64,000 bases of DNA, from contig CADCSX010000010.1 of NCBI GenBank assembly GCA_902805475.1, forward strand, positions 744,001 through 808,000, given 5' to 3'. The DNA comes from Entonaema liquescens. Taxonomy: Eukaryota; Ascomycota; Sordariomycetes; Xylariales; Xylariaceae. Shown here piece after piece: positions 34,643-48,119 of the stretch (positions within the stretch are counted from its first letter, which is position 1; each line of letters begins with the position of its first letter). The notes beneath the pieces were generated by a model. That model ran no database searches. It had not been told where the DNA came from and saw nothing but the letters and a program-made list of their open reading frames with translations. Made by a program: the position numbers and the translations under genes.

Positions 34643-37600
34643 CGCGCCCTATTGCCTAGAAAACCGCGATGAAGAAGATATAAAAATATAGCGTTTTAAC
34701 TCGGAAGAGATGGAAAGTTAAATATTAAACTTATGCTTTTATGAAGGATCAGTTCCCATGCAAAGAGGGCGGCAATGCGTAAGCGAAAGCGAGTATGGAG
34801 ACTAGCTGCGATTGGGTTAAGATCCCGGTATATCAGTGCTTTGTCTCCATACGGAACCATAATAATTGGGATCAATCAGTACCTATAGATCGTGTAATCC
34901 TATGGATCCTTCATGACTCCCCATTAATGTACGCGCACCAGCTGAAATATGTGCAAAAAAAGCCCAGGCGCGGTCGTTGACAGCTGTATAAACATAATTC
35001 CAGAAGAAGACTGTATTATACTCCGTGACGTGGCCCATAGATACGGAAAAAAGGGGAAATATATAGTCAGTGTAACAACGAAATAAACTACACAGTCACA
35101 ACATCCGAGACGCATATGCTAAACGTACTACCACGACAGGGAGCTGTTTGCATACATAGAATTCGACTAGGAGATAAATCGCCGACTGCACAATAGTGCA
35201 TCATCATAATATGTTGCAAACGATAACAAGTGATGAGATAACTCCCTTAAGTGGTTCGTTCCTCAACGCTTTTCAACTATGCAATCCAATACTTAGTCGG
35301 ATTTTGATGTTTTGGAGTGAGTAAGGAAGTTAATGGGGCCGGTTCGGGTACGATATGTGGTATTCCAACTAGGAATAAGTATGATTACACTCTCCCTGCA
35401 CACGGCTGGAGAATTAGACCAATCCACCCTTACAGTTCGTATGCAACATGTGAACCTATATACTATTGACGTGTCATAAATAAGCTCCCTCGGTATCCAG
35501 GTAGATTGCGCGTCTGGCGAAGCATTTATCCAAAACATGCAGTTATGGGACTGAGATATAAGGAGAGTGAACATGGGTACCTGAATATTTTCTGCTTGAT
35601 AATATGTCGAGAAATCAGCTACTACGAATTACTAGACCCTCGGCATGAGCATATTCCTTGTTGATGCTTTTATAAGTAGGTACTTTTACCTGAGTATGGG
35701 TTATCGGGGCTTATATTTACCTTAGCTAGCAGTGCATTGCAGAATACCAAAGCCAGCCTTATAACCTCTAATATCAGGCCAAGTCGAGCTTGGAGTGATA
35801 TCATAGCACTTACTCCTTGGCATGACTTAGCACTATCACACGATTAGTCTATTGGCCGTTGGAGCTATTAGGTGCTAATATTGACATCATTGCATGGCAT
35901 GCTAAATACCCCTCCAGTTGGCGTAGCTTAAGGAGAGCTCACGTTTCTATTCGCTTTATTACGTAGGTATTTATGGTCCTTAGACAGGAAAGCTTTTTGA
36001 ACCGTTCTTCTTTGTGAATCCGACTACTGAATAATTTTTAAGGAATCCTTGCTTATACCCACAAAGTTTGGTATATAGGTACTCGACTTAGGGAATGATG
36101 ATGAGAACGTTTACGTCTATTGGGTATGTAAATCTATCTACGATACTGGAACTATCTTAGATGGCTTCACAACGTGGCTCCCGAAGTACTTTTGGACTAG
36201 GTCAAGTTAACCTCGTATATTATGCCCTAAAATACCTACCTATATGTAAGCCCAGTAAATACATAATATCATTCAGTAGAAAACAATAAAGAATTGTATT
36301 AGCAAAATACTTAATTAAACATATCAATCTGTAAGACGTCTTTACTTACACTATAGGTTATAAAAATCTCTTAAGCTTCTTAGTTCCGAATTTAGGTAAA
36401 GGTAGGTACTGACGCGGACAACCTACAGAATTATATGAGTTTGGGGGCGTAAAATGGTAACCAGCATAGATTTTCTCCAGCATGTTAACTTCCCATAGCA
36501 AGTCAGCTGCGGACCAAAAAAATACACTAGGTAAGTACCTATTCTAATCAGATCATCCAAACACTAATAATCCTGTTTGTTTTATGTGCATCTTTAATAA
36601 GTACTCAGGTACCTTTCTAGTCGCAAATATTCGGCAATAATAGGAGATATATACGGGACCCGTAGCGCGGAGTGGGGTCGAGTTGGGGCCGAAAGTGGGG
36701 GCAAAGCCGGAAGGTTCGTAGAAATATCTTGTAAATAATCCGTGCCAACAACATGGTCATATTCGGCTATCATGTTTCAAAAGGCGAAAGGACTTTTTTA
36801 CGTGCGTATTTCCAAGAAGGTCAATTGAAGGTTACGTATTAGGAAATGGTGTGTCCTAAGAGGCGCCTCAGGATCAGCCTCTTGATTAGTGATACATGTG
36901 TACTAAGTGTCACTCCAAATCTCTTGTAAAACATCCGCTTCCGCGTAGTTCAAGAGATCGTTCCACCCTCCCGGTTATGATATAGTGTCTTCTCTTGTAT
37001 ACAAAACACGATGTTTCTAGATATTCCATTGACAAATAGACTCCTTTCAATCCCCACGAGTATCGGTTGAGTTTATCCGTAAAACATTGGACAACTCTCA
37101 AGAAATAGCCATATATTCCACTAGACAACCACAACGCCCCCTCTACAACGATTCAAGGTCCACCCCAAGATACTATGCGTGGTGGCTACGTAATGGAGGT
37201 AACAGAATATTCACACAATAAAGTATTTTGAAAATTAACTTCAAATCAGGTAGCCAAGGGGCGGGCTGGAGGAGTGTGGCGGTTCTTCGGTGTGTCGCAC
37301 GATGATGTCCTAGATATAAAAGGTAACTTATGCACTAAGCTTTGTAAGAAGCTTTGAAATGAAGCTCCAAAGGAGGTAAATACTAAAGAAAGAGTTATTA
37401 CCATAACTTGCATAGAAAGGATTTAAGGTTGCAACGTAAGAACAGAACGAACCCGTCACTCATCATGTATACCTTATTACCTATACACTCGCCAATTTCA
37501 CTTCTGTGCATATTATATCTAAATCGCTTCAGTAAAGGTCCAACGCACTGTCAGTTTCTCTATTTAAACATACTATTGAATGTTATATCACTGGTCTAGG

Positions 37601-38085
37601 TAGATTAGCACCTCATGGAGCTCTTAAGAGGGGGTTTAGCACATGAGCAAATAGTAAAATAGCAAAGTAGGTGCCTCAGAATTTCAGGTACCTAAATCGC
37701 ATACTCTCTCCAGTATTATGGAATATGCAATCATTGGAGCTGTGTAACTAGCCAAGCCGTGATGATGAGATATATAATTCAATATCCTACGTTGGACATA
37801 TGTATGCAACCCAAGGTTCATTCGTACTACTGATGCGCACCACTGATACGCTGCAGTCAACTCTGCCGACAGGTAGCTACTCTGATCTCTAAAGTTATAC
37901 AACCATCACTATTAGCAGCACAACTGTATTCGTAGCTGTTATGGAATAGAGTCTCCACTACCAGCCTTACAGCCCAGGCATATATTTTCGAGACTTGCCC
38001 GGTGCCGCCAGTATCTTATGAACTGTCCTCTCTACTTTCAGCTCGAGAATATCATACTATAATCCACTTTATTTAGCAACACAGT
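34643..38085. other. gene-free AT-rich spacer, 3.4 kb
   Basis: Only short, patternless open frames. A G-rich tract lies at 36655-36715. GGTACCT/AGGTAAGTACCT variants of the dispersed palindrome occur at about 36390-36615. I see no RNA gene or mobile element. Confidence 0.5.
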
Positions 38086-39536
38086 ATGTCAAATATTGAC
38101 CTTTCTAATTTATCACCCGCCGATCGCGAGACCGCACTGAACGGCCCCGCCATTGAGCCACCAGAAGGTATTATTCCGGACTTCGAACACCCAAACAACC
38201 AAAACACCATAGCTCTGTTCTCAGTCTGCCTATGCGTAATTGTAGGGTCTATCTCTTTAGGGATTAGAATATACATAAAGTTTGTCAAGATGAGACAGAA
38301 ACATATCGGAGACTGTAAGTTTTATTACCTTGCACCCAGGGCTTCGCATAGCTAACCGGCAGCGGAAAGACTTGATGATTTTATCATTTGTGAAACACCT
38401 AAACGATGCCCGCACTTCTTGACCGATACTAATTAGATTATAGCCCTTCTGGGCTGTTGTAGCCATACTGTCTATCTACCGAATCATCACGGCGGGATCC
38501 TTTGTACACGAGTGGGATATCCCCGGGAAGGATATATCCGAATATCTGAAGGTACGCTCCGATATACGCGCAGTATAACTAGGTAGCTATGTGCTTAAAC
38601 CTTCCAGGGCACCCTTATAGGCCTATCATGCTGGCTCCTTAGTACCTTGTTCATGAAGTCCGCCATCCTCCTTGAATGGATTCACATATTTTCTTCGACA
38701 AACAAACGAACCTATGTACATCGAGGCTGCGTGGTCTTACTTATACTTACTCCACTATTCTATGGATCAATAATAATTGCTCTGAATTTATCTTGTACTC
38801 CTTATCAAAGGATTTGGGATAAAACTGTACCAGGAACGTGTAACCCTAGCTTGGAAGCCATTAATATCGTCGCCACTGCCGTCAACGCCGTACTCAACAT
38901 CATCATTTTGGTATTACCGCAAAGTGTAATTTGGAAACTCAAGATGTCGAAGGCCAAAAAGATTGGCCTCTCTGCAGTGTTCGCTGTGGGTATCTTGTAG
39001 GTGTACTTGAGTTTTACAAAGGCAAGTATGCTAATATACAGAAACAACACAGTGCTTGCATGGCTTCAATATGTCTTTTAACATCCATAATTAACTGGAC
39101 CAGATCAAACGATTTAACCTACCACTACTCCGCAGTGACGCTTTGGACCATTGCTGAATCGACATGCGGAACCATGATATTCGGAGCACTCGTCGTACCA
39201 AAGCTATTCCAGGGCTTGAAGCTTAAGTGGAATTCTCCCTATAATTCTTGGGCGAACTCGATTATCTACCGGATTAGACGTCCTCCAAGAGAGAACGAAG
39301 ATATCTGGAACACCACAAGGATCACGCCAGATCCCCACCAGTACCGTGAAATTGACGAGTCAAATTGTATGGCCCTAGGCAGGTTCGAGTCTGGAAGGCC
39401 TACCGATCGGCAATACGGGATTATCTGTACTACTGATATTCGAGTAACAGAAAGCCGGAACGACGATTTCTTAAGGAATCAACAGGATAAACATAATATA
39501 TGGTTTCCCGGTATTCAGGAGAACCAAGCAAGATAA
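38086..39536 (+). CDS. SAT4/rhodopsin-domain integral membrane protein, copy 1
   Basis: Five exons: 38086-38314, a 20-nt microexon 38370-38389, 38444-38551, 38608-38996 and 39053-39536; 1230 nt, 409 aa. All phases agree. The microexon, preceded by CTAAC and AAAG, encodes YLMILSF and closes the gap between helix 2 and 3. The N-terminus (LNGPAIEPPEGIIPDFEHP) followed by several hydrophobic helices is typical of fungal seven-helix SAT4-type (rhodopsin-domain) proteins, which include PTH11-like receptors; no ligand is known. Hydrophobic segments include TIALFSVCLCVIVGSISLGI, VVLLILTPLFYGSIIIALNL and IVATAVNAVLNIIILVLPQ. The extended C-terminal tail is cytosolic-looking and ends in the block RPTDRQYGIICTTDIRVTES, shared with the paralogue at 43516. 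No CFEM domain or signal peptide is present. Confidence 0.87.
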
Positions 39537-42500
39537 GGAAATGAACTTTAGATTGGGGGTTAGATATTTTCATTTAACGTCCAGTCCACAATATGGGGAC
39601 GCCGTATATGAGTGCTGCCGTCACGAGACGTCGGAAAGGTATGAACCTGAGAATCGCCGCTATAGGCTATCTGTGTCTTTGTGTAGCTAACGCTACTAGT
39701 CCCATCCGCTGCGTATACGTTACCCCAGTACCAAGCTTCCTCTATGAGACCCAGCTCATCGACCCTCAACTAGGAATCCTCACCGCGGCCAATATCCCTA
39801 GGTGTATGGCTTTGGTCTAAGAAGTAGCTTCGCGAAAAGGCAACGACTAATGATCCATGGCTAAGCACATCGACGTGGTTGGAAGCTGTCTATGAGAGTT
39901 TCAGCAAATGAGATTCGACTCAAAAGCGCATCATGAAAATTACGAATCTCGTCGCCATAGCCCGACTCCTGAAACTTATTACTCTTTTATCAATGCTTTC
40001 CGCCATAGAGTTAGGATACAGTATCCCATCCGCCTTGGTGTGTATCTGGGGGCCTTCTCTTAGAGAGTCGTAGGGATAAACGCAACTCTTTACTTTATTA
40101 CCTTCGAGACGGTTGAAGTGGATGTAATACTGGAAAAGGGGGGGGGGTCCACAAGCTACCCTCCTTTCGTCCCTGCATTCCTCGAGCACTGATTGCCCTC
40201 TCGAACTCTCTCGAAATGCCTAGCCATTATCTTTCGCGACAGGTTCTGCTGGTGAGAATGAACGAGGAAGCCAACGCGAGCCCATGGCAATTTATTCGCT
40301 AGATGGAGACAGAGCAAGATGATATCACAGTACCCTGTGAAAGCCAGCATTCCATTCTCGTCTTCAACTCTTTACCGAATGGTACCGGAGGACGAATGAT
40401 AATGAAGCCGCTTTTCGACCTGCGTTCTTACCCGAACAACCTTCGCCCATGACCGGCGAGGCGGCAGGGCGGGGGATCCAGACAAGGATTGAATAAAAAG
40501 TAGTCTTTTTTATAGCATCTCTAAGAGCTTAAATGTATTCTGCCAGTTTGGGAGCGTATTAACTGCAACCTCGTGAGAGAACCAGGACTCATACCTGTAT
40601 CCCTTGCTCTTCTGTCTTTTGGAAGTGTCGGTTTAGAATAATAGTACACCAGGCTTTTCACCCCCACCACTCAGCTTAATGATTAGGGGCTTACGATAGT
40701 TGGGGATAAACAACGAGAACGCCCCCGAGGCAGATATCGGGATGTACACCGGTTACTCTCTTAGTATGGTTCCAACTTTTTGCTATCCTCTAGGTAATTA
40801 CACAGCATTTTGCCTCCTAAAAGTTTGGCATTCCCCGTTATTGACTTCAGGGGATATTAGCTACTTATTACAGGACGTCTTGGCTAGCTTCTTACTCTTT
40901 CGATCTACTTCTTTTCTAACCAAATCAGCAAATTCGATAGAACATATGCATTTGGCAAGATAGGGGCCACCGGTATTCTCCTATCCCCCTCATCAAGGGC
41001 TTGGTGGTGTAGCTATAGGAAAATCACGCCCCGCCCGTCGCAATAATCTAGGTCGGCTCTCGAAAGACCGTCGCAATGTGATCGTAAATAAAACCGATAA
41101 AAACCCCGGATCCCTCGCGGGGAAGCTTCTGGGGGATATCTTTCGGCGTATTAAGTCCGCGTCGGAGTTCTATAATTAGGCTGTTTTGAATATAGTTCAT
41201 AACTTAAACCTATTTATACGAGTTGTAAGACTTAGTATCTTATAGCGGTACATTCCACTACTCTATACCTAGGCTTGATCCTCGGATAGGAGGGCTTATT
41301 AGTGCTAGGTATAGCCGCAAAGCGTTCACCATGTGCGGTAGCTACCTCACTGAGGGTGCCGTAGTAACTTCGGACGTATAGGATAAGGATATATATGATC
41401 ACGGCGTCAATGATGACTGACTGTTTTAGATTCAAATCGTGAGGTTTACATTACTTCTATTATTTTAAAGGTTTGTGTATTAGTCTAGGACGTTGAATAA
41501 TACTCTATTTACTGGCTCCTTTACAATCTGATAGCCTATTTTTCACTCCATTTAGCCGACCTGATCCCGAGTTTATCAGTAGGGGGGAACATGGAAATGA
41601 TACATTGGTAAGCCCATTTTTAGTTTGATAAGGTTATACTTCGGTCTTTTGAGAGCTATACTAAGGAGATTAGTCTATCAAACGCTGGAATATGAAACAA
41701 TTACGCCTCATCTATATGATATTTCTCTTTCGGGGGCATACGAAAGGACAGTCGAAATCGTATAGCTCTAAGTCTTAATAGGCTACTTCTGCAGAAACGG
41801 TGATTACTCGGACAAGTCGGAGTAAACCGTTGTCATATGCCGCATCACGGTAAATTCAGTAAATAGTTTGCGATGTGGAAAACGTTTCATTGGGTGAAGT
41901 TGGCACGGGCGGGCGGGCTGAATCGGTTGATTACGCCAATCATTACGCAATTAGGTAATGTGTTGCAACTGCAGCCATATTCATGCTTATAACATGCAGA
42001 TAATAACTAATAACATGTGGTAGGCGGAGTAGGCGACCCAATGGGCGGGGTAGGATTAGGTAGACTTTGGAGGTACCTCGCTAAATCAATCTTAGTTAGG
42101 TAGGTAAATTCTGCCCTAACGTATTGTACAGTGTCAATATGAACAAAGCTCCACGAGCTATTAACCGACCCACTGAGGGGCCGCAGAGCCGCATCTTATT
42201 CAGCATAGACTTAATAACATTAGAGAATACCTAGGTAAGATACCTGAGGTACTTCTCCGGACCCCAAACTGATTAGATTCTCACACTAACGCAACTACCT
42301 AAACCAGAGCTATAATACTACCTGGAATCCGTGCACGCATCGAATGATTCAGGAGACTGGAAACAAGCAGTTTAATTTTCTAATTCAGTTGCTTTTTTAT
42401 ATGGCACACTTTATTCTGGCGAATCTCTGATTTTAAAAGTAATGGCATTGGGAAATCCTTCGGGGAGTTTCAAGGTTAATCGAGAACGAAGGATTCTAGC

Positions 42501-43515
42501 CTCTTTAGATGCTGCCCAATAAAAGTGTAGCATGAAGGTTTCACCATACATAAATGCATCCACTACGAAAGCCACGTTTTAAAGCAACATTGTCATTGTC
42601 ATGGGGGTCACGACATACAAGTACCGACACACAATAAGGCACGCAAATGGGGAAACTACAGTCAATATATTAAACTGGCTTTGTGCCTCAACACCAATAT
42701 GTAAGACAGTTAAGCTTATTCGTGATATATTCTATGAAGAAATAAGCTTTATTGAGTTGCATTAGTCTATCCACTGCCTACGCACCTAAAGTTGGGTATA
42801 ATGGATATCAATAAGTTACTAAGTAGATAAGCAACATGATGTATATCGTCTAGCCCTTATCTACCCTGGTAGTATCCTATAGTTACTTCATAATATTGCA
42901 TGATACATTGGTACCTTCAAAGAGTTCAATAGGTCTATTTACTTTGGTCCTTACGTGATCTATACACCGGGCATCACTCGTCCCCACACTACGGTAAGAC
43001 CTACAGAATATTCAGCTGCATAGAGCAGTTAAAAAAATAGAATCGAGGCATCCAACGTACTAAGCATCCGTATGATCTCGTCTGAGGTTGGACCAGCGGT
43101 GGTCATGATGCAACTATATGTAGAAAATAAATAAGACGTCCAGCATATATAAACAAAGTAACCATAGAAGGTGTTGGAGTACGACTCAATGCTGACAGGT
43201 ACCGGTTCGCGGGTGGTGCGCTTCATTCGCTGTCGATCAATACGGCCGACATGTACCCCAATCTTGAGCGCGCTCACACCATACTCTCAGTAGCAATAGC
43301 AGGTGCAGGTGATATTTTGTCTCTTTAGGACTCTTCCTTTACCAACATGTCACCTGGCAAAGTATGGGCATAACTGATACCCTCAGCCTAATATGCGAGA
43401 TACCTACGAGGGCAGGGATTACACATAACAAGAAATTTATATCTGATCTTATTCTCAACATTGTAATCTTGTATCTTAACCTTCAGTTGTCACCCCCGTT
43501 GTCTAGTAGGTCAAG
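39537..43515. other. spacer between the SAT4 paralogues, 4 kb
   Basis: No intact gene. Features: a 10-base G run at 40138-40147; a coding-like relic at 40165-40452; a small GC hairpin (CCCCG/CGGGG) near 41104-41122; and a perfect TACCTAGGTA at 42228-42237. Short opposing open frames at 39560-39769 (minus) and 39593-39820 (plus) cannot be assigned. No gene-sized remnant links the two paralogues. Confidence 0.45.
40165..40452 (+). pseudogene. coding relic with one internal stop
   Basis: One frame reads about 95 codons with a single TAG at 40300-40302 and terminates at TGA 40450-40452. The translation has a protein-like composition (MPSHYLSRQVLLVRMNEEAN; later ITVPCESQHSILVFNSLPNG). I do not recognise it. 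It could be a gene fragment, or chance in a locally GC-richer patch. Confidence 0.25.
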
Positions 43516-44968
43516 ATGTCCGATCTCGACTTTTCTGGTCTGTCGACGAACGACCTCGCTGCCGCACTTAATGGTCCGGCGCTTCAAGCACCAGGAGGCA
43601 TTATTCCGAACTTCGAACACCCGCAAAACAAGAACACTGTATCTTTAGCCGCGCTCATTATCTGTTTGGTAGTTACTTCGATTTCGCTGGCGTTTAGATT
43701 GTATGTTGGATATTTTAAGTTAAGACAAATACATGTTTCGGATTGTAAGTTACATCAACTCTTCGAATATCTAGGTGTAACTAATTCGTTAAGATTTGAT
43801 TCTTTTGGCTTATGTAGGAAACTCTAACATCTGATTAATTTGCAAGTCGAATTGACTCAAGCTGTTAGGTATTCTGGCTGATTGTGATCGTCGGATCTCT
43901 ACGTCGAATTTCGCAGTCTACAGGCTTATTCGTCCATCAATGGGAAATGCGCGGGAAGGATATGGCTGGGTATCTCCAGGTATACCGCAATCTACACGCA
44001 TTTATGACGCTATCCTAAGTGTTTTCAGATTATCTTCATGGGGATGTGCTTCTGGGTGGTTACGATGGGTCTAGTCAAGTCTTCGATCCTTATTGAGTGG
44101 ATTCGCATATTTGCTCCGACCGATTCACGAACGATCTTCCACCGGAGCTGCAAAGCTTTACTCATATTCAGTGTCATCTTTTATACGGCTATACTGGTTG
44201 CACTCAACCTGTCGTGCTTCCCCTATCGAAGGATATGGGATAAGACTGTCCCTGGAACTTGTGTCAACCTCAAAGTCATCAATCTTGTCGCCACCGTCAT
44301 TAACTTCATACTCGATGTAGCTGTCTTACTATTACCGCAACGGACTATATGGAAGCTTAAATTGTCAACTATTAAGAGGGTTGGAATTTCTGCTGTATTC
44401 GCTATGGGCGTGTTGTGAGTTCAAGTTACCTAACCCCTGAACTGCACGAGCCTCCATGACTGACACAAGCGAGTAACGCAGTGCGTGTATTGCCGCGGGT
44501 TGCCTTCTAGAGGCTATTGTTGAATGGATTAGATCGGACGATATGACTTATCATTACTCTGCAGTAGCGCTTTGGGCTATTGCTGAATCAACTTGTGGTA
44601 TGCTAATATTCTGTGTGCCCGTGGTTCCAAAGATGTTCCGCGGCTGGGAACTCAGTAGACGGGTTACCGCGATCGGTCAATGGGTGAATGTACCGATCAA
44701 GAAGATGAAGCGTTCAGCTAGGAGGGGGCAAAACACGTGGCCTCCTACAGGTCTGGGGTCACTGAAGCCTCGCAGATACCAGTCGATTGATGGGTCGAAT
44801 TCCATAATCCTCCGAGGTCTTGAAACCGCAAGACCTACGGATCAACAGTATGGTATCGTATGTACAACTGACATCACAGTCACGGAAACCTACGATCACA
44901 GTCCTCGAAAGGATAGATGGAGTAACCAATACGCGTGGCTTCCTAGCGTCCGGGAAAACAGGGTATAA
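43516..44968 (+). CDS. SAT4/rhodopsin-domain integral membrane protein, copy 2
   Basis: Paralogue of the gene at 38086 with the same five-exon plan: 43516-43744, 20-nt microexon 43794-43813 (YLILLAY), 43869-43979, 44029-44414 and 44482-44968; 1233 nt, 410 aa. The first exon and the microexon have exactly the same lengths (229 and 20 nt) in both copies. Conserved blocks: LNGPALQAPGGIIPNFEHP at the N-terminus, RIWDKTVPGTC in the third loop, DDMTYHYSAVALWAIAESTC before the last helix and RPTDQQYGIVCTTDITVTET in the tail. Hydrophobic helices are retained throughout, so both copies look functional. They probably arose by tandem duplication on the same strand. It lies 1.06 kb upstream of the MFS gene, which makes it a possible edge member of the PKS cluster; no sequence signal decides this. 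Confidence 0.87.
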
Positions 44969-46029
44969 TCGTGGAATTATAAATCCAATTTTAGCATTTT
45001 AATGCGATTTTGAAATGATATGATCTGTGCTCAGAGTTTTGATACGATTGCGCGACTAAAGTGATAGTAATGCGTAAGTTGAGTGTGTTGCCGTGTGCCA
45101 AGCCTCTGCAACTTTTCACCTACCAATATCTTTCATCACGTCCTAAAATAGACAAGGCTGGCGCCTAGACAAAACTTCGGTTCAATATATCTCATGCGAT
45201 TGGATCGTCGATCATGTGCCTCGGATATGTATCTATGCAATGTGGTAGACGCGGTATGGAATCATGCATATGCGACCTTTACAACTAGGATCCAACAGGG
45301 TCGTATTTCTCAGTATTGTCATTACAATTCGACCCTATGTGATCGTATGGTCACAAGAAGGTTACACCGGCCCCTTCTTAAGCTCTGAAATTTCCTCTAC
45401 ATGTTCCATGATTACAGCCACGGCGTTTGTTGATCTACATCCTGGTAGATTACTCGCTCCAACACTGCAACTACACATGGATGTGACCACACACACCGAT
45501 TGATGTATGATATACGCCTCGGGGCTTATTATGTACCGAACCGATATGCCATCTGGTTTTCGGACCGCTGCGTCTGAATTTTTACTGTTTGGAATGCGAC
45601 CGGTTGGTAGCCGATACGTTGTCGATCATTATCGAATAGCGATAGCAATATGTCTGACTACATAAATAGGACTCTATCTTTTTAGCCCCCACCCTCCTTT
45701 AATGGTGTTATTGGAAGGGTTTCATTGGCTAACATAAGGTAGTTACAGTGTCTCTGCACTGTATGTCTCTTTTGTTTTGGAGTAATTGGGCAACCGACGG
45801 TTTACGTTTTCCCGGAGGTGGCGTCCAAAGTTGGTGTTGATGCACTACAGTTTGCTTCTTTATTGTTCCTTCGAAAGAAAGCTTCTGCCATGCCATTTAC
45901 ATAACCTTCGAGATTCCTTGGCTGTCGACTTAACTTTAGGATCCTAGTAGAGAATTCATTATTAGTTATCAACTTCTATCGTTCTATTGCTGAATTCAAC
46001 CCCCCAAGAGTGCTTCAAAAATCGCTAAA
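44969..46029. other. intergenic, MFS promoter
   Basis: AT-rich spacer with no recognised gene. The last 200 bp form the likely promoter and leader of the MFS gene (C/T-rich near 45960-46010, then AAAATG at the start). Confidence 0.5.
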
Positions 46030-48014
46030 ATGAGTTCGAGTGATGCTTCAGTCGAAGCCGGTGCTAAATACCGCGTGATGGATGAATGGAACGACAGGTC
46101 TCCGATCGAAATGGACTCCGATGTTCAAGCAAAAAAAGATATTCAATTTAATTATATATCTGGATGGAAATCGCATGTCACCATGGCAGCGTATGTTGAG
46201 TATATTAGTTTTTCGAGGAAAACTCCTACTAACTTTGATATAGGTTAGGTCTCGCACTTTTCCTCGTAAACCTCGAGCTTACTATCATTGGTACTGCCCT
46301 TGTATCCATCACTAATGATCTGAACGACTTTGTAAAAGCAAGCTGGGTCGTCACGGCGTACTTGATAACGTACACTTGTGAGAGGGAGCCATCCCTCTTT
46401 ATTGATATCTTGGCATCTAACTAGGTTTTTAGCTGGACTCGTGATATGGGCCAAAGTGAGTGACCACATAGGGCGTAAGCGGGCCTATATAGCTTCCCTT
46501 ATCACCTTCAGCGCGTTTGCAGGAGGATGCGGTGCATCCCAGACTATGGTTCAATTGTTAGTCCTCCTCGACCTAGTGCCTGTTTCTTTTCTTTGCGCCG
46601 TCGTTTAACATGTACCAGAATTGTTTGTCGCGCTTTTCAAGGCCTGGGAGCTGGAGGCGTCTACGCTGTAGCCATTGTCATGCTGTACGAGTTAAAACCC
46701 CCTGAAAAGCTTGCACAGATCACGTCCGTCTCAGCTGGTGCAGCTGCGCTTGGAAATGCTCTGGGGCCTATCTTTGGCGGCTTGATATCTCAAGGATCCA
46801 CGTGGCGATGGGTTTTCCTCCTCAAGTAAGTTAAGTCGGTCTCCATCGAAGCCCACTGGATATTGACATCCACATAGTGTCCCATCGGGAGTTGTAGCGG
46901 CAGTTGTAGTTCTGTTTGTGGTTCCGAACGACTTCCCATACCAAGGACTTCTGCGGAAAAAGCCACAGCTGAAATTCAGGACTCTCGATTTTACTGGAGC
47001 GTTTCTCATGCTTACAGCATTGGCACTTATTATCAGCGGGCTTGAACAAGCTGCCATATTATTATACTGGACGTCTGCTACTGTCATTGTCCCGATTTGT
47101 GTTTCCGTCGTCGTATGGGTGGCATTCTTTGCTAGCCAATGGTACTTCACTCGTCCCACAAGTTCGATAGAGCCCGTGTTCCCTTGGCGGTTCTGTCAAA
47201 ATCGAGAGATGATGGGCCTTCTTGTGTAAGTCGTTGCACCTTTACTTCTAACAACTGAAAGCATTATTAATAAGATTTTTAAAGCAATTCTTTCATGACC
47301 GGATCAGTCAGTATCACGTGTATTATTCAACTCCCTATTCGGTACCAGACGTCAGTAGGAGCTAGCCCACTGCAAGCTGGTGTAAGATTGCTGCCATTCG
47401 TACTATGCGGCCCACTTGGCGTTATCCTTACTGCGTCAATTTCCAAGAACCGACGCGTGCCCCCGGTATACTCAGCTCTTGTTGCGTCGATATTACAGAT
47501 GCTAGGGCTCATTTTTATGTCCCGAGGTCCCGCTGATAACCCAGACTGGAAACCTCTATATGGGCTTGAAGTTCTAACAGGTCTAGGGATGGGCATTAGC
47601 ATCGGAATAGTCACATTACTAACCCCTATGTAGCGGAGAAGAGGGATTTAGGTATGTATATTCCAGTTACTTTTCCCCAGGAATACAGCTAAGAATCAAA
47701 CAACAGCGGTCGCGTCGGCAGCTGGGACTCAATTTCGTTTCCTCGGAAGTGCTTTTGTAGTCTCTATCACTACCGCAGTTGGTAATGGGTGGGTAAAAGA
47801 CCAATTATCCAGCTCGTTGACATCTTTGCAAATCGACAGAATATTCCAGTCGACAGCTTCGATTTACCAACTTCCAGAGCAATTGCAACTTCTCGTTAGA
47901 AGTACATTTGTTAGAGGTTTCAATCTCGAAATGCACATTGTACTTGGATTCGCAGTTGCATCTGTTCTCAGCATAGCGTTGATGTGGAGAAGGAATCCAA
48001 TTAGGGTTGAGTAA
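46030..48014 (+). CDS. MFS drug/metabolite exporter (DHA-type, about 14 helices), one frame break
   Basis: Seven exons: 46030-46190, 46244-46369, 46425-46556, 46619-46825, 46878-47225, 47285-47651 and 47689-48014. It is a plasma- or vacuolar-membrane H+ antiporter of the toxin/drug efflux group. Motifs: VSDHIGRKRAYI (the motif A loop), RAFQGLGAGGVYAV, and GNALGPIFGGLISQ (antiporter motif C, GxxxGPxxGG). RYQTSVGASPLQAGVRLLPF lies in the second half, as in 14-helix members. Exon 6 loses frame by -1 at the C run 47623-47626: the helix-connecting stretch (a YVAEKRDLA-type sequence) continues in the next frame. Allowing one missing base the total is 1668 nt (555 aa). The C-terminus (FNLEMHIVLGFAVASVL) is intact. 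Its stop lies 105 bp from the stop of the convergent FSH1 hydrolase, and the HR-PKS follows, so export of the polyketide is the natural inference. Confidence 0.88.
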
Positions 48015-48119
48015 GCTCAGGTCTCTTTGCAATGTATCATTACTTTCACTTTACTTGGGATCGGTTATGCGGCGTTCAGATTGTAAAGTACTTGTAACAT
48101 AATTGCTTCGTTCTACCAT

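Noticed and set aside
39360..39400. tRNA B-box-like GGTTCGAGTC
   Set aside because: It is part of the coding exon for the conserved tail of the SAT4 protein.
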